64,000 bases of DNA from Sphingobacterium cellulitidis (GTDB lineage Bacteria; Bacteroidota; Bacteroidia; Sphingobacteriales; Sphingobacteriaceae). Shown here one piece after another: positions 50,506 to 58,890 of the stretch; positions within the stretch are counted from its first letter, which is position 1, and the number at the start of each line of letters is the position of its first letter. A program made the translations under genes and the position numbers. The notes beneath the pieces were generated by a model. That model had not been told where the DNA came from, did no database searches, and saw only the letters and a list, made by a program, of their open reading frames with translations. The stretch is taken from NCBI GenBank assembly GCA_002245855.1, contig NOUX01000010.1, forward strand, positions 121,244-185,243, written 5' to 3'.

Positions 50506-51141
50506 CTACTTTTTGCGTAGCACAAAAAGCCCATCTCTAATCGGCAGTATGAGTTTCTCAACTCGTTTATCCCCTGCCAAGGTTTGATTTAATTCTATTA
50601 CTTGCTGTGTTTGCTTGTCCGGCTTTTCATCAAAAACCTTGCCCTTCCATAACACATTGTCAACTAAAATTAGACCTCCAGGTCTAACCCGGTCAACCAA
50701 CATGTTAAAATAAATGAGGTTACGCTTCTTGTCGGCATCTATAAATACCAAATCAAATGTTCCCTCAATCGTCGGAATAACCTCCGCAGCGTCTCCAATA
50801 TGATATTTAATCTGACTAGCATAGGGCGATTCATCAAAATAGGATTGAACTCGCTCCTCCTGCTCTTCATTGATATCTATCGTATGTAAAACACCGCCAT
50901 CAACTACTCCCTCAGCCAAACACAGGGTCGCATATCCTGTAAAAGTCCCAATCTCTAACGCTAACCTCGGCTGTACTAATTTGCTTAACATACTCAGCAC
51001 TCGCCCTTGGTAATGCCCCGATAACATATGTGGCATTGTCTCCTTTAGATAGGTCTCTCTATTGACCTTTTTTAACAACGAATTTTCTTCGTCTGTAGTA
51101 TCTTCCAGATAACTGTTTAGCGGATTAGACTCTTCAAACAT
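50506..51141 (-). CDS. class I SAM-dependent O-methyltransferase
   Basis: With the ATG at 51141 (MFEESNPLNSYLEDT) the 211-residue cytoplasmic enzyme matches the caffeoyl-CoA/catechol-type methyltransferases. The SAM site is LALEIGTFTGYATLCLAEGV; an Asp follows in LHTIDINEEQEERV, IGDAAEVIPTIEG then VFIDADKKRNLIYFNML (divalent-metal Asp), GGLILVDNVLWKGKV. It methylates a hydroxyl on a small aromatic or similar molecule; the substrate is not known. A TTG three codons upstream gives a slightly longer frame that I do not favour. It heads a run of minus-strand genes into the glucosaminidases. Confidence 0.9.
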   Translation of the reverse strand: MFEESNPLNSYLEDTTDEENSLLKKVNRETYLKETMPHMLSGHYQGRVLSMLSKLVQPRLALEIGTFTGYATLCLAEGVVDGGVLHTIDINEEQEERVQSYFDESPYASQIKYHIGDAAEVIPTIEGTFDLVFIDADKKRNLIYFNMLVDRVRPGGLILVDNVLWKGKVFDEKPDKQTQQVIELNQTLAGDKRVEKLILPIRDGLFVLRKK

Positions 51142-51150
51142 ACTGCGCAA

Positions 51151-51422
51151 AGATAAATATTAGCTATGCTTCCAACCAAGAATTATTTTACAAAGCACTG
51201 ATTATCTTTTACTTACAACGTAACACCCGTAAGTATAAACAGCGTTTAAAGCCTTTAAATGCTGTTTGTTAAAAGTGAAAATTTTCAACCATTATTTAAA
51301 TTACGTCATAAAACTGACCTTTAATCGGAAATCGATTTCATTTATAAACTATCGATTTTAGGGAAATGATATTCGAATCTTTTCCATTTCTTGTTCAAGA
51401 AAAACTCGCTGTTTCTGGGGAC
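51151..51422. other. AT-rich intergenic part before the inverted-repeat element
   Basis: No gene or clear promoter was seen here. The promoter of the O-methyltransferase must lie near 51150-51220. The inverted repeat at 51423-51490 and the folE terminator at 51574 follow. Confidence 0.3.
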
Positions 51423-51490
51423 TTTCTTCGGACCTTCTTCGGACATCTGCCGGATCTTGGCCGCAAAAATCCGAACAAGGTCCGATGAAG
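51423..51490. repeat. long imperfect inverted repeat, GC-rich
   Basis: Arms of 21 bases at 51423-51443 and 51470-51490 pair at 18 positions; the core is TTCGGACCTTCTTCGGA facing TCCGAACAAGGTCCGAT. The element also contains direct CTTCGGAC units, is more GC-rich than its surroundings, and lies in a 480-base intergenic gap. It looks like one copy of a dispersed repeat (REP-like) or a structured RNA; only one copy was found in this window. Confidence 0.55.
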
Positions 51491-51573
51491 ATCCGAGCCA
51501 GCTACGGTACATCTCCGGGATTAATAATAATTAAAGTAAAAGGAATCCAAAATAAGACCCGAAATTCCTAAAC

Positions 51574-51606
51574 AAAAAAAGGCCTGGAAGTAATCCCAGA
51601 CCTTTT
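51574..51606 (-). terminator. folE terminator
   Basis: On the minus strand AAAAGGTCTGG and CCAGGCCTTTT (complements of 51596-51606 and 51577-51587) form an 11-bp stem with one G-U pair, followed by seven T. It begins 24 bases after the folE stop. Confidence 0.8.
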
Positions 51607-51629
51607 AATAAAAATATTTTTTCGAAAAG

Positions 51630-52262
51630 TTAATCTAAAGAAGCGGTAATCAAACGTAGAAACTCTGAGCGAGTTACATCATTTTGAAATGCACCTGTAA
51701 ATGCAGAGGTTGTGGTTACCGAATTTTGTTTCTGTACGCCACGCATAGCCATACACATGTGTTTACATTCAATTACGACTGCAACACCTGCTGGTTTTAA
51801 CGTTTCTTGGATACAATCGCGGATTTCATTGGTCAATCTTTCTTGCACTTGAAGTCTTCTGGAGAAAACATCAACCACACGGGGGATCTTGCTTAATCCT
51901 ACGATATGACCATTCGGGATATAAGCGATATGAGCTTTACCAAAAAATGGAAGCATGTGATGCTCACACATCGAATAAACCTCGATATCCTTTACAACCA
52001 CCATTTGGCTATATTCTTCTTCAAACATGGCGGCACGCAGCAATTCTGCCGGGTTAACATCGTAGCCATGGGTTAAAAACTGAAGGGCTTTAGCAACACG
52101 TTCTGGTGTTTTAATTAAACCTTCACGATTAGGATCTTCTCCTAAAGCTTGAAGAATATCTTTATAATGTTCTGCAATACGTTCAACATTCTTTTCGTTG
52201 TATTGGTCGATTTTTAAGTAACCGTCCTGTTCGTCATCATCAAATTGTTGAAATTTGCTCAT
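51630..52262 (-). CDS. folE: GTP cyclohydrolase I (type IA)
   Basis: The 210-residue enzyme turns GTP into 7,8-dihydroneopterin triphosphate. Motifs are [16 protein letters not shown], the zinc-binding [20 protein letters not shown] (Cys, His), [20 protein letters not shown] and [20 protein letters not shown], which supplies the second zinc Cys. All residues expected for the active zinc form are present. It lies 23 bases after queD on the same strand, giving a queD-folE operon. FolE makes the substrate for QueD as well as for folate, so the pair points to queuosine or 7-deazaguanine formation in addition to folate. Confidence 0.96.
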   Translation of the reverse strand: MSKFQQFDDDEQDGYLKIDQYNEKNVERIAEHYKDILQALGEDPNREGLIKTPERVAKALQFLTHGYDVNPAELLRAAMFEEEYSQMVVVKDIEVYSMCEHHMLPFFGKAHIAYIPNGHIVGLSKIPRVVDVFSRRLQVQERLTNEIRDCIQETLKPAGVAVVIECKHMCMAMRGVQKQNSVTTTSAFTGAFQNDVTRSEFLRLITASLD

Positions 52263-52285
52263 TCTTACTATTTGTTATGGGTGAA

Positions 52286-52699
52286 TTATTCGCCGAAATA
52301 TTCGACATAATTATTTTCAGTCTCGTGTAGTCTGACTGCATGTAGGAAAACCTTTTCTTTTTCAAAGAATGGTTTCAAGATATGGAATATTTCCATGGCA
52401 ATAACCTCAGTAGAGGCCATTTTACCTTCCATAAAATCTACATCCAGGTTGACGTTTTTATGGTCCAGCTTGTCGATAACCTCTCTGATAATAATATCTT
52501 TCATCAGTTTAAGGTCAATCAGGAAACCTGTTTCAGGATTGACAAGGCCTTTTACAGTCACATATAAGTCATAGTTATGACCATGCCAATTCGGGTTAGA
52601 GCAGTTACCAAAAACACGCTCATTTTCCTCAAGTGACCAGTCTTCACGATAGAGCTTATGGGCAGCATTAAAGCGTTCGCGTCGTGTTATATAAATCAT
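52286..52699 (-). CDS. queD: 6-carboxytetrahydropterin synthase (QueD/PTPS family)
   Basis: The 137-residue enzyme has the T-fold pattern: RERFNAAHKLYREDW (first zinc His), FGNCSNPNWHGHNYDLYVTV (active-site Cys and the two other zinc His), VNPETGFLIDLKLMKDII, LDHKNVNLD and EVIAMEIFHILKPFF, then VRLHETENNYVEY with the conserved Glu. It converts dihydroneopterin triphosphate to 6-carboxytetrahydropterin on the way to queuosine. The family also includes 6-pyruvoyl-tetrahydropterin synthases; the CxxxxxHGHNY spacing and bacterial context favour QueD. It is the first gene of the queD-folE unit and is divergent from mqnB. Confidence 0.9.
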   Translation of the reverse strand: MIYITRRERFNAAHKLYREDWSLEENERVFGNCSNPNWHGHNYDLYVTVKGLVNPETGFLIDLKLMKDIIIREVIDKLDHKNVNLDVDFMEGKMASTEVIAMEIFHILKPFFEKEKVFLHAVRLHETENNYVEYFGE

Positions 52700-52704
52700 A
52701 ATGA

Positions 52705-52712
52705 CAAAGATA
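52705..52712 (-). promoter_or_regulatory. -7 element of queD-folE
   Basis: On the minus strand TATCTTTG, an exact TAnnTTTG element, ends five bases before the queD ATG. The leader would be very short or absent. No TTG at the usual upstream distance is clear. Confidence 0.55.
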
Positions 52713-52750
52713 AAGTAAATTAGCGTAAATTAGTACTTTGAGCAACATAT

Positions 52751-53377
52751 ATGAAAACTCTTGTCGTCGCCGCCACCGAACTTGAAATAGCCGCATCTAT
52801 TCCCACATTAATAGAAACTAAAACAGATTACCTGGTCACAGGCGTGGGTATGCTTGCGACGGGTTTTGCATTAGGCCAATACCTGCAAGGCAAAAATTAC
52901 GATCTGATGATCAATGTGGGTATTGCAGGCACGTTTAACCCTTACCATAAGTTGGGTTCTATATTCAAGATTAAGACGGACCGGGTATTTGAGTTTGGCG
53001 CTGAGAACGATAAGGACTTTATTCCGATTGACAATTTGGGCTTTGGAAATTCCGTATTTGTGGAGACCTTGCCAAATTGGTCACTCCCGGCGGAATTTTA
53101 TGAGATACCCTATACGGATGCTATTACGGTGAATAAGTCGCATGGCTCCGAAGATAGTATTTCCAAGATCAAGCAGGAGCATGGATTAACCCTACTGGAG
53201 AGCATGGAAGGGGCTGCATTTTTTTATGCGGCGAACAAGATGCGGATCCCTTGTGTCCAAGTAAGGTCAATTTCCAACTTAGTGGAAAAGAGAAATGTAG
53301 AAAACTGGAACATTCCCTTGGCGGTTAAAGAGCTTAATTCATGGCTAGAGCGCTTTGTAATTGCTATCCAACAGTAA
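52751..53377 (+). CDS. mqnB: futalosine hydrolase
   Basis: The 208-residue protein belongs to the nucleoside phosphorylase fold and matches MqnB, which cleaves futalosine (or aminodeoxyfutalosine) in the alternative menaquinone pathway. Features are MKTLVVAATELEIAAS, YLVTGVGMLATGFALGQYL, LMINVGIAGTFNPYHKLGSI, LLESMEGAAFFYAANKMRIP (active-site Glu-Met-Glu region) and VRSISNLVEKRN. The length is normal. It is divergent from queD across 51 bases and stands alone, with no other mqn genes in the window. Its presence says this organism probably makes menaquinone from chorismate by the futalosine route. Confidence 0.9.
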   Translation: MKTLVVAATELEIAASIPTLIETKTDYLVTGVGMLATGFALGQYLQGKNYDLMINVGIAGTFNPYHKLGSIFKIKTDRVFEFGAENDKDFIPIDNLGFGNSVFVETLPNWSLPAEFYEIPYTDAITVNKSHGSEDSISKIKQEHGLTLLESMEGAAFFYAANKMRIPCVQVRSISNLVEKRNVENWNIPLAVKELNSWLERFVIAIQQ

Positions 53378-53459
53378 AATCCCCTTTGTAAATCGATTGT
53401 GTAGTGCTCATTCCATCGAAAATAGTACAATGGCCCTACGGAAATTCGAGAAATAATAG

Positions 53460-53467
53460 TATTTTTG
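53460..53467 (+). promoter_or_regulatory. -7 element of pdhB
   Basis: TATTTTTG at 53460-53467 is an exact TAnnTTTG match, giving a leader of about 28 bases to the ATG at 53502. Confidence 0.5.
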
Positions 53468-53501
53468 CATATCTAAACAAAATTCACTATCTGTAATACT
53501 G

Positions 53502-54488
53502 ATGAGAGAAATACAATTCAGAGAAGCGCTTCGGGAAGCAATGAACGAAGAAATGCGCAAAGACGAAACAATCTTTTTAATGGGCGAGGAAGTCGCTGAA
53601 TATAATGGTGCCTATAAAGTGAGTCAAGGAATGCTTGATGAGTTTGGTGCTAAACGTGTTATTGACACCCCAATTGCAGAGCTTGGTTTTGCAGGTATCG
53701 GTGTTGGTGCGGCAATGAATGGTTTAAAGCCCATCGTTGAATTTATGACTTTCAACTTCTCCTTAGTTGCAATTGACCAAGTAATCAATGCGGCAGCTAA
53801 AATTCACCAAATGAGTGGTGGACAATTCTCTTGTCCAATTGTGTTCAGAGGTCCTACGGGAAATGCAGGTCAATTAGGTGCTCAGCACTCTCAAAACTTT
53901 GAAAACTGGTATGCAAATACTCCAGGATTGAAAGTGGTTGTTCCTTCAAACCCTTATGATGCAAAAGGATTATTAAAATCATCTATTATTGATCCAGATC
54001 CAGTTATTTTCATGGAGTCTGAGGTGATGTATGGTGATAAAGGTGAGGTTCCTGAAGAGGAATACTACTTGCCAATTGGTAAAGCCAATGTAGTGAAAGA
54101 AGGAACAGCAGTAACGGTAGTTTCATTTGGTAAAATGATTCCTCGTGTTGTTATTCCTGCGGTTGAGGAATTAGAAAAAGAAGGTGTTAGCGTTGAGTTG
54201 ATCGACTTACGTTCTGTACGTCCTATCGACTTCCCAGCAATTATCGAATCTGTAAAGAAAACGAATCGTTTAGTAATTGTTGAAGAAGCTTGGCCTTTAG
54301 CGTCTATTTCTTCTGAAATTACATTCCATGTTCAAAAGAATGCATTTGATTATTTAGATGCTCCTGTGGTACGTGTTACTTCAGCAGACGTTCCTCTTGG
54401 ATATGCACCAACCTTAGTTGAGGCTTCATTGCCAAGTATCGCTAAAGTTGTAAAAGCTGTAAAAGAAGTTTCTTATATCAAGAAATAA
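53502..54488 (+). CDS. pdhB: pyruvate dehydrogenase E1 component, beta subunit
   Basis: The 328-residue protein has the transketolase pyrimidine-binding domain (about 1-175) and C-terminal domain. Motifs are FREALREAMNEEMRKDETIF, LMGEEVAEYNGAYKVSQGML, IDTPIAELGFAGIGVGAAMN, FRGPTGNAGQLGAQHSQNFE and VVVPSNPYDAKGLLKSSI, then SVRPIDFPAIIESVKKTNRL. With the alpha subunit it decarboxylates pyruvate and passes the acetyl group to lipoate of E2. The alpha gene is not adjacent, so the subunits are encoded apart, as in many Bacteroidota. A terminator follows at 54513. A branched-chain oxoacid substrate is possible but less likely. Confidence 0.93.
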   Translation: MREIQFREALREAMNEEMRKDETIFLMGEEVAEYNGAYKVSQGMLDEFGAKRVIDTPIAELGFAGIGVGAAMNGLKPIVEFMTFNFSLVAIDQVINAAAKIHQMSGGQFSCPIVFRGPTGNAGQLGAQHSQNFENWYANTPGLKVVVPSNPYDAKGLLKSSIIDPDPVIFMESEVMYGDKGEVPEEEYYLPIGKANVVKEGTAVTVVSFGKMIPRVVIPAVEELEKEGVSVELIDLRSVRPIDFPAIIESVKKTNRLVIVEEAWPLASISSEITFHVQKNAFDYLDAPVVRVTSADVPLGYAPTLVEASLPSIAKVVKAVKEVSYIKK

Positions 54489-54512
54489 GGAATCTTAAAA
54501 TATTACTTTGAG

Positions 54513-54543
54513 AGCCCCAATATTTCTATTGGGGCTTTTCTTT
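54513..54543 (+). terminator. pdhB terminator
   Basis: Perfect 10-bp arms AGCCCCAATA (54513-54522) and TATTGGGGCT (54527-54536), loop TTTC, then TTTCTTTTC. It lies 24 bases after the stop. Confidence 0.8.
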
Positions 54544-54766
54544 TCTAGAGGTTTTCAAAAGGTTGAATTTATTGTTCTTAACACAAAGTACTATCGGACT
54601 TGCCTAAGAAAGGGATCAATTTGAGAAAAAGGTTTAGCTTAGGTTTTGCAATTTATTTTCATTCAGGCACAAATCAATTAACCCATTTATACAGGTTTTC
54701 AATAATTTTTGGATAGACTTTACATTGTTGAAAAAATTTGTATTTTAGTTAACAAAATCTAAAAAA

Positions 54767-55495
54767 ATGAAAAAATTATTAGTCCTATTCTTACTCTCAT
54801 CTGCGGCATTCACGTCGAATGCTCAACAGGTTGAATTTAAAATGAAGCTTCCTTTAAATAAACCTTTAAAGGCGGTTACAACAATGAAAATGGATATGGA
54901 AGGTGCACAGAGTATGATCATGGATATGACTACTAAAAGTACAATCAATGTCGCTAAATTCGAAAGTCCCAACTATACAATTGAAAATACCACAGATGCC
55001 GTTAAAATGGATATTGATGCAGGTATGATGACTATTAGTTATGATTCTGAGAATCCATCAGACGATCCGACCGCAGCAGCAATGGGAGCTCAATTTGAGA
55101 ATTTGATAGGCAAGAAAATTACTATGATTACCTCTGAAACAGGTAAGGTTGTTAAAGTGGAGGGATTAGATAATGCACAAAATCCGTTTGGAAACGTTGA
55201 AATGTCTGCAACTTATCCTGATAAACCTGTAAAACCAGGTGATACCTGGAATACTGAAGCAACATCAAATGGTATTACGACCAAGGCATTAAACAAATAT
55301 GTAGAAAAGACTGCCGAAGGTTATGTAATTGAAAGTACTTCAGACATGTTCAAGGATGAAACCAAAATTGGAAGTGTAGTAAGCACCTATATTGCTGACC
55401 CTACTACATTTTTTACCAAATCTGCTACCATTAAAATGGATATGGATGTAGAAGGTCAAAAAATCACCTCTGAAGTAATCATGAAAGTTGAATAA
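54767..55495 (+). CDS. DUF6263-type exported protein
   Basis: The 242-residue protein has a signal peptide (KKLLVLFLLSSAAFTSNAQQ) and no lipobox. It is rich in Met/Lys/Thr strands: LPLNKPLKAVTTMKMDMEG, IMDMTTKSTINVAKFES, KITMITSETGKVVKVEGLD and YPDKPVKPGDTWNTEATSNG, a beta-rich fold of the DUF6263 type. Function unknown, periplasmic or outer-membrane-associated. It has a separate promoter region (54546-54766, with TGTATTTTAG close to the -7 consensus near 54738) and a strong bidirectional terminator right after. Confidence 0.75.
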   Translation: MKKLLVLFLLSSAAFTSNAQQVEFKMKLPLNKPLKAVTTMKMDMEGAQSMIMDMTTKSTINVAKFESPNYTIENTTDAVKMDIDAGMMTISYDSENPSDDPTAAAMGAQFENLIGKKITMITSETGKVVKVEGLDNAQNPFGNVEMSATYPDKPVKPGDTWNTEATSNGITTKALNKYVEKTAEGYVIESTSDMFKDETKIGSVVSTYIADPTTFFTKSATIKMDMDVEGQKITSEVIMKVE

Positions 55496-55507
55496 GCACA
55501 ATATATT

Positions 55508-55559
55508 AAAGCATAAAAAAGCCCGATAACAATTATGTTATCGGGCTTTTTTATGCTTT
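55508..55559. terminator. bidirectional terminator between convergent genes
   Basis: Perfect 23-bp arms at 55508-55530 and 55537-55559 (core GCCCGATAAC/GTTATCGGGC with A and T runs flanking) around a six-base loop. It serves the DUF6263 gene on the plus strand and gcvH on the minus strand. Confidence 0.92.
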
Positions 55560-55568
55560 ATTTCTAGA

Positions 55569-55949
55569 CTAAGCGTTAACTTCAGCTTTATAATCGTCAG
55601 CGGATAATAATCCGTCAACATCAGCAGCATTGTTTAATTTAACACGGATAATCCATCCTTCACCATAAGGGTCAGAGTTTACTAATTCCGGATTAGCATC
55701 AATAGCGTCATTTACAGCCAATACAGTTGAAGTAACTGGCATAAAAAGATCAGAAACAGTTTTTACCGCCTCTACTGAACCAAACACTTCATTAGCTGCA
55801 ACTTCATCACCCACTGTGTTGATATCAACAAACACGATATCACCTAACTCTCTTTGTGCGAAGTCTGTAATACCAATAACTGCTTCATCACCTTCTACAC
55901 GAACCCATTCGTGATCTTTGGTGTATTTTAATTCTGAAGGAAAATTCAT
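55569..55949 (-). CDS. gcvH: glycine cleavage system H protein
   Basis: The 126-residue protein is the lipoyl carrier of the glycine cleavage system. It contains [40 protein letters not shown], then [20 protein letters not shown], where the Lys of EAVK is the lipoylation site (about residue 63), and [20 protein letters not shown] at the end. It shuttles the aminomethyl group from GcvP to GcvT. No other gcv gene is adjacent. An exact TAnnTTTG element lies at 55973-55980 on the minus strand, and a strong terminator follows. Confidence 0.96.
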   Translation of the reverse strand: MNFPSELKYTKDHEWVRVEGDEAVIGITDFAQRELGDIVFVDINTVGDEVAANEVFGSVEAVKTVSDLFMPVTSTVLAVNDAIDANPELVNSDPYGEGWIIRVKLNNAADVDGLLSADDYKAEVNA

Positions 55950-55972
55950 GTCTTTTCTATTTGTTTTTCCCC

Positions 55973-55980
55973 CAAAAATA
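55973..55980 (-). promoter_or_regulatory. -7 element of gcvH
   Basis: On the minus strand TATTTTTG matches TAnnTTTG, with the transcription start expected about 18 bases before the gcvH ATG at 55949. Confidence 0.55.
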
Positions 55981-56023
55981 GGATTAAGAAAGGAGAATAC
56001 AAAAGTTATTGTATTTTTATCCT

Positions 56024-57217
56024 ATGAATCCTGGAATCGCTAAACTATCAGATATTGCTCAAAAAGATTATAGATTAATCATTGGATTAATGTCTGGTAC
56101 CTCACTCGATGGCCTAGATATTGCCTTATGCAAAATTCATGGTCATGGTAATACAAGTAGAATTGAATTATTGGAGTTTGAAACTCTCGATTATCAGCCA
56201 GAATTCAGAAATTGGATCCGTAAGATTTTTGCAAAAAGAACCGTTGATCAACAGATTCTCTGTGGCCTCAATCCATATATTGCAGAAGTACATGCTGATT
56301 TGATCTTGAAGGCATTAAAGAAGTGGGAATTAAAACCAGAGCAGATTGATGCGATTGCCAGTCATGGCCAGACAGTATTTCATGCGCCACAATCATTGAC
56401 ACAGGTCCTTTCTCTTCCAAATAGCACTCTACAATTAGGCGATGGAGACCATATTGCCGTAAAAACAGGAATCATCTGCCTTTCAGATTTTCGACAAAAG
56501 CATTTAGCTGCTGGCGGGGAAGGCGCCCCATTGGCTGCTTATGGCGACTATTTACTATTCAGTTCTGAAAAGGAGAACCGAATCCTATTGAATATTGGCG
56601 GGATATCAAACTTTACCTTTTTACCGCAAATAGGTTCAGAATTGGAAGCCTATGCTACGGATCTTGGCCCAGGAAATACCATGATGAATCAATACATGGA
56701 AAAACACTTTAAAAGAGAAATGGACAAGGATGCTGAAGTAGCCTCAAAGGGAACCGTTAATATGTTGTTATTGGAAGAATTACTCAAAGAACCATTCCTC
56801 AATTTGAATTTCCCGAAAACGACAGGACCTGAGTTATTCAATTTGGAATACCTTCAAACAGCAATGAAGACCGCATCCATTCAAGACCTCAGTCATGAAA
56901 ATACAATGGCGACTTTGAATGCATTTTCAGCAAAGACAATAATAAACGGAATTCAAAGGGCAACAGATGGGATTACGAATTTCAAAATTTATGTAAGTGG
57001 TGGCGGATTGCACAATCCTTTATTGATGGAACAACTTAGAGAAGCATTTCCGAATAGCGTGGACTCCTTTGAAGAATTGGGTTTAAATCCAGATGCGAAA
57101 GAAGCTTGTTTATTTGCTGTTCTAGCGAATGAAACCTTGGCAGGAAACCCACAGTCGGTTAAACGTATCAAGGACTCTCCTGCTGTTTGTATGGGGAAAA
57201 TAAGCCTTCCCTATTGA
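56024..57217 (+). CDS. anmK: anhydro-N-acetylmuramic acid kinase
   Basis: With the ATG at 56024 (MNPGIAKLSDIAQKDYR) the 397-residue kinase phosphorylates 1,6-anhydroMurNAc, opening the ring so that recovered cell-wall sugar can re-enter metabolism. Motifs are LIIGLMSGTSLDGLDIALC (phosphate loop), AIASHGQTVFHAP, LQLGDGDHIAVKTGIICLSD, FRQKHLAAGGEGAPLAAYGD, LLNIGGISNFTFLP and ATDLGPGNTMMNQYM, then IYVSGGGLHNPLLMEQL. It is cytoplasmic. The TTG five codons upstream is unlikely. It is divergent from gcvH, and its last 7 bases overlap the convergent DUF2461 gene. Confidence 0.95.
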   Translation: MNPGIAKLSDIAQKDYRLIIGLMSGTSLDGLDIALCKIHGHGNTSRIELLEFETLDYQPEFRNWIRKIFAKRTVDQQILCGLNPYIAEVHADLILKALKKWELKPEQIDAIASHGQTVFHAPQSLTQVLSLPNSTLQLGDGDHIAVKTGIICLSDFRQKHLAAGGEGAPLAAYGDYLLFSSEKENRILLNIGGISNFTFLPQIGSELEAYATDLGPGNTMMNQYMEKHFKREMDKDAEVASKGTVNMLLLEELLKEPFLNLNFPKTTGPELFNLEYLQTAMKTASIQDLSHENTMATLNAFSAKTIINGIQRATDGITNFKIYVSGGGLHNPLLMEQLREAFPNSVDSFEELGLNPDAKEACLFAVLANETLAGNPQSVKRIKDSPAVCMGKISLPY

Positions 57218-57873
57218 TCCAAGGCTTGATGGATGAACTCCTTAAAAGGAATCATGCTGGAATATTTCTCAACAACGGTTTCTAAGGCGCTGGAGGCTTC
57301 CATTTGTTTTCTACTAAGGTTAGCTGACAAAATGAAGCTACGGTGCTTTAAAAGCTCTATATACTCGTTGTCTGCTGCATATCCTGCCGGAGGTCTCTGC
57401 AATTTATCTTCAGAGGATAAATCCTCTGCTTTCCAACCTCCTTTTTCCAAGGAATTGAATAATTCTTCAGCGTTATAATCGATTTCTTGTCGGATAGCGT
57501 CCAAATGATGTTTTTCTGGTCTCCAATAGCCTACGGCTATAAAAGTGCCATCCGGTTGAATATGGATATAGTATTCAGGACCTGCTAATTTGCGACCATC
57601 TACCGAAATACCAGCGGCAAACCATGTTTTATAAGGATCCTTGTTTTTTGAAAAGCGAACATCCCTGTAAATACGAAACAAACATTTCTTGGCTGAGATT
57701 TCTTGATTGATATGTGGATCTAATTCTGAAAGTTTAATAATAATTCCCTCAATAAATTCAGTAACATTTTTTAGCGCCGCTTCATACGCTGCTTTATGCT
57801 CCTGGAACCATTCTCTATTATTATTCTCTTTCAGGTTATTTAGAAAGTCAAAGGTTGCTTTTTCAATTTTCAT
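57211..57873 (-). CDS. DUF2461 family protein
   Basis: The 220-residue protein has the DUF2461 pattern: ATFDFLNNLKENNNREWFQE, KKCLFRIYRDVRFSKNKDPY, KTWFAAGIS, GPEYYIHIQPDGTFIAVGYW and RPEKHHLDAIRQEI. The Arg/Asp/Lys cluster RIYRDVRFSKNKDPYK is the most conserved part in the family. The function is not established. Cytoplasmic, no signal peptide. Its stop overlaps the stop of anmK by seven bases, and it lies 6 bases before cdsA on the same strand, giving a possible operon with cdsA upstream in transcription. Confidence 0.88.
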   Translation of the reverse strand: MKIEKATFDFLNNLKENNNREWFQEHKAAYEAALKNVTEFIEGIIIKLSELDPHINQEISAKKCLFRIYRDVRFSKNKDPYKTWFAAGISVDGRKLAGPEYYIHIQPDGTFIAVGYWRPEKHHLDAIRQEIDYNAEELFNSLEKGGWKAEDLSSEDKLQRPPAGYAADNEYIELLKHRSFILSANLSRKQMEASSALETVVEKYSSMIPFKEFIHQALDQ

Positions 57874-57879
57874 GGGTAA

Positions 57880-58677
57880 TTATAATAATGTTAGCAAAAC
57901 ATACACTAGAGGAGCGGCAATTAATAAGCCATCAAAACGATCCAAAAAACCACCATGTCCAGGAAGAATTTGTCCTGAGTCTTTGATTCCTAAGCTTCTT
58001 TTCAGCATGGATTCTACCAGGTCTCCCAACGTTCCAAATATACCAATCACTACTGCGATACTAATCCACTGAACTTTGCTTAGGGAGCCGAAAAAATGTT
58101 CTAAACTAAAAGCCACAGCCATGGCAAGGATTACTCCTCCAATAAATCCTTCCCAGGTTTTATTTGGTGAAATTCTTTCAAACAGCTTTGTCCTGCCCAA
58201 GGCTCTACCCGATAAGTAAGCTCCTGTGTCATTTGACCAAAGGATAATGAGGAAACCCATAGGAATATAGGGGTTAAAGCTTCCCTGAATAAATCCTAAG
58301 CCAATGAAAAACAAGAAGGGAATAGTGGCATACCAAATCCCCAATACTGTATAGGCAATATCATGGAATGGTTTTACACGTTTCAAATACAGCGAAGAAA
58401 TAAAGAGTAGAGAAAAGAAAGGAATGGCTAGCAGTAAGTATTTCAATTCTAACAGACCTAAAAAATACCCAGCAGATAAAGCCGCCAACACGGTAGCAGT
58501 TAGTGTTCCAAGACCATTCAATGTCTTGATATCATCTTTACTACAAATACTGAAGAATTCCTTGGCTGAGAGAATGCCTATCAAAGCAAAGAAAACCGTA
58601 AATACATATTGATTAAAAATAGTAGCACATACCAATGCAACTACAAAGAAAAACCCAGTAATAGCTCTTGTTTTCAT
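57880..58677 (-). CDS. cdsA: phosphatidate cytidylyltransferase
   Basis: The 265-residue membrane enzyme makes CDP-diacylglycerol from phosphatidic acid and CTP, the branch point of phospholipid synthesis. It has about eight membrane helices. The family signature is near the end: KRSLGIKDSGQILPGHGG, followed by FLDRFDGLLIAAPLVYVLL. A second conserved part is NDTGAYLSGRALGRTKLFER and ISPNKTWEGFIGG. Its start is adjacent to the stop of the DUF2007 gene, so DUF2007, cdsA and DUF2461 are likely co-transcribed, with the CPBP gene upstream. Confidence 0.95.
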   Translation of the reverse strand: MKTRAITGFFFVVALVCATIFNQYVFTVFFALIGILSAKEFFSICSKDDIKTLNGLGTLTATVLAALSAGYFLGLLELKYLLLAIPFFSLLFISSLYLKRVKPFHDIAYTVLGIWYATIPFLFFIGLGFIQGSFNPYIPMGFLIILWSNDTGAYLSGRALGRTKLFERISPNKTWEGFIGGVILAMAVAFSLEHFFGSLSKVQWISIAVVIGIFGTLGDLVESMLKRSLGIKDSGQILPGHGGFLDRFDGLLIAAPLVYVLLTLL

Positions 58678-58890
58678 TTATTCCTCTTCTTCACCAAAAG
58701 ACCCCATCAATTCAGTGGCTTTTTCCGAATTTTCATTTTCTACATACAATTCCACAACACCAAATAAATAGGATGAATCCTTTTTATTTAATACTACTGC
58801 GGGAATATTGTTTTCAATAAGCATATTTTTTACAATTTCAGCTTCATAAGCTTGATTGTAAACTTTTAATTTAGTCCAGTTTGAGTTCAT
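58678..58890 (-). CDS. DUF2007 small signal-transducing-type protein
   Basis: With the ATG at 58890 (MNSNWTKLKVYNQAYEAE) the 70-residue cytoplasmic protein has the DUF2007 fold: an N-terminal strand and helix (AEIVKNMLIENNIPAVVLNK) and a last strand and helix (FGVVELYVENENSEKATELM). The family resembles the PII-like small regulatory fold; its role is unknown. A longer frame upstream overlaps the CPBP gene and is not needed. Its start overlaps the end of the CPBP gene by 20 bases, showing translational coupling, and its stop abuts the cdsA start. Confidence 0.82.
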   Translation of the reverse strand: MNSNWTKLKVYNQAYEAEIVKNMLIENNIPAVVLNKKDSSYLFGVVELYVENENSEKATELMGSFGEEEE

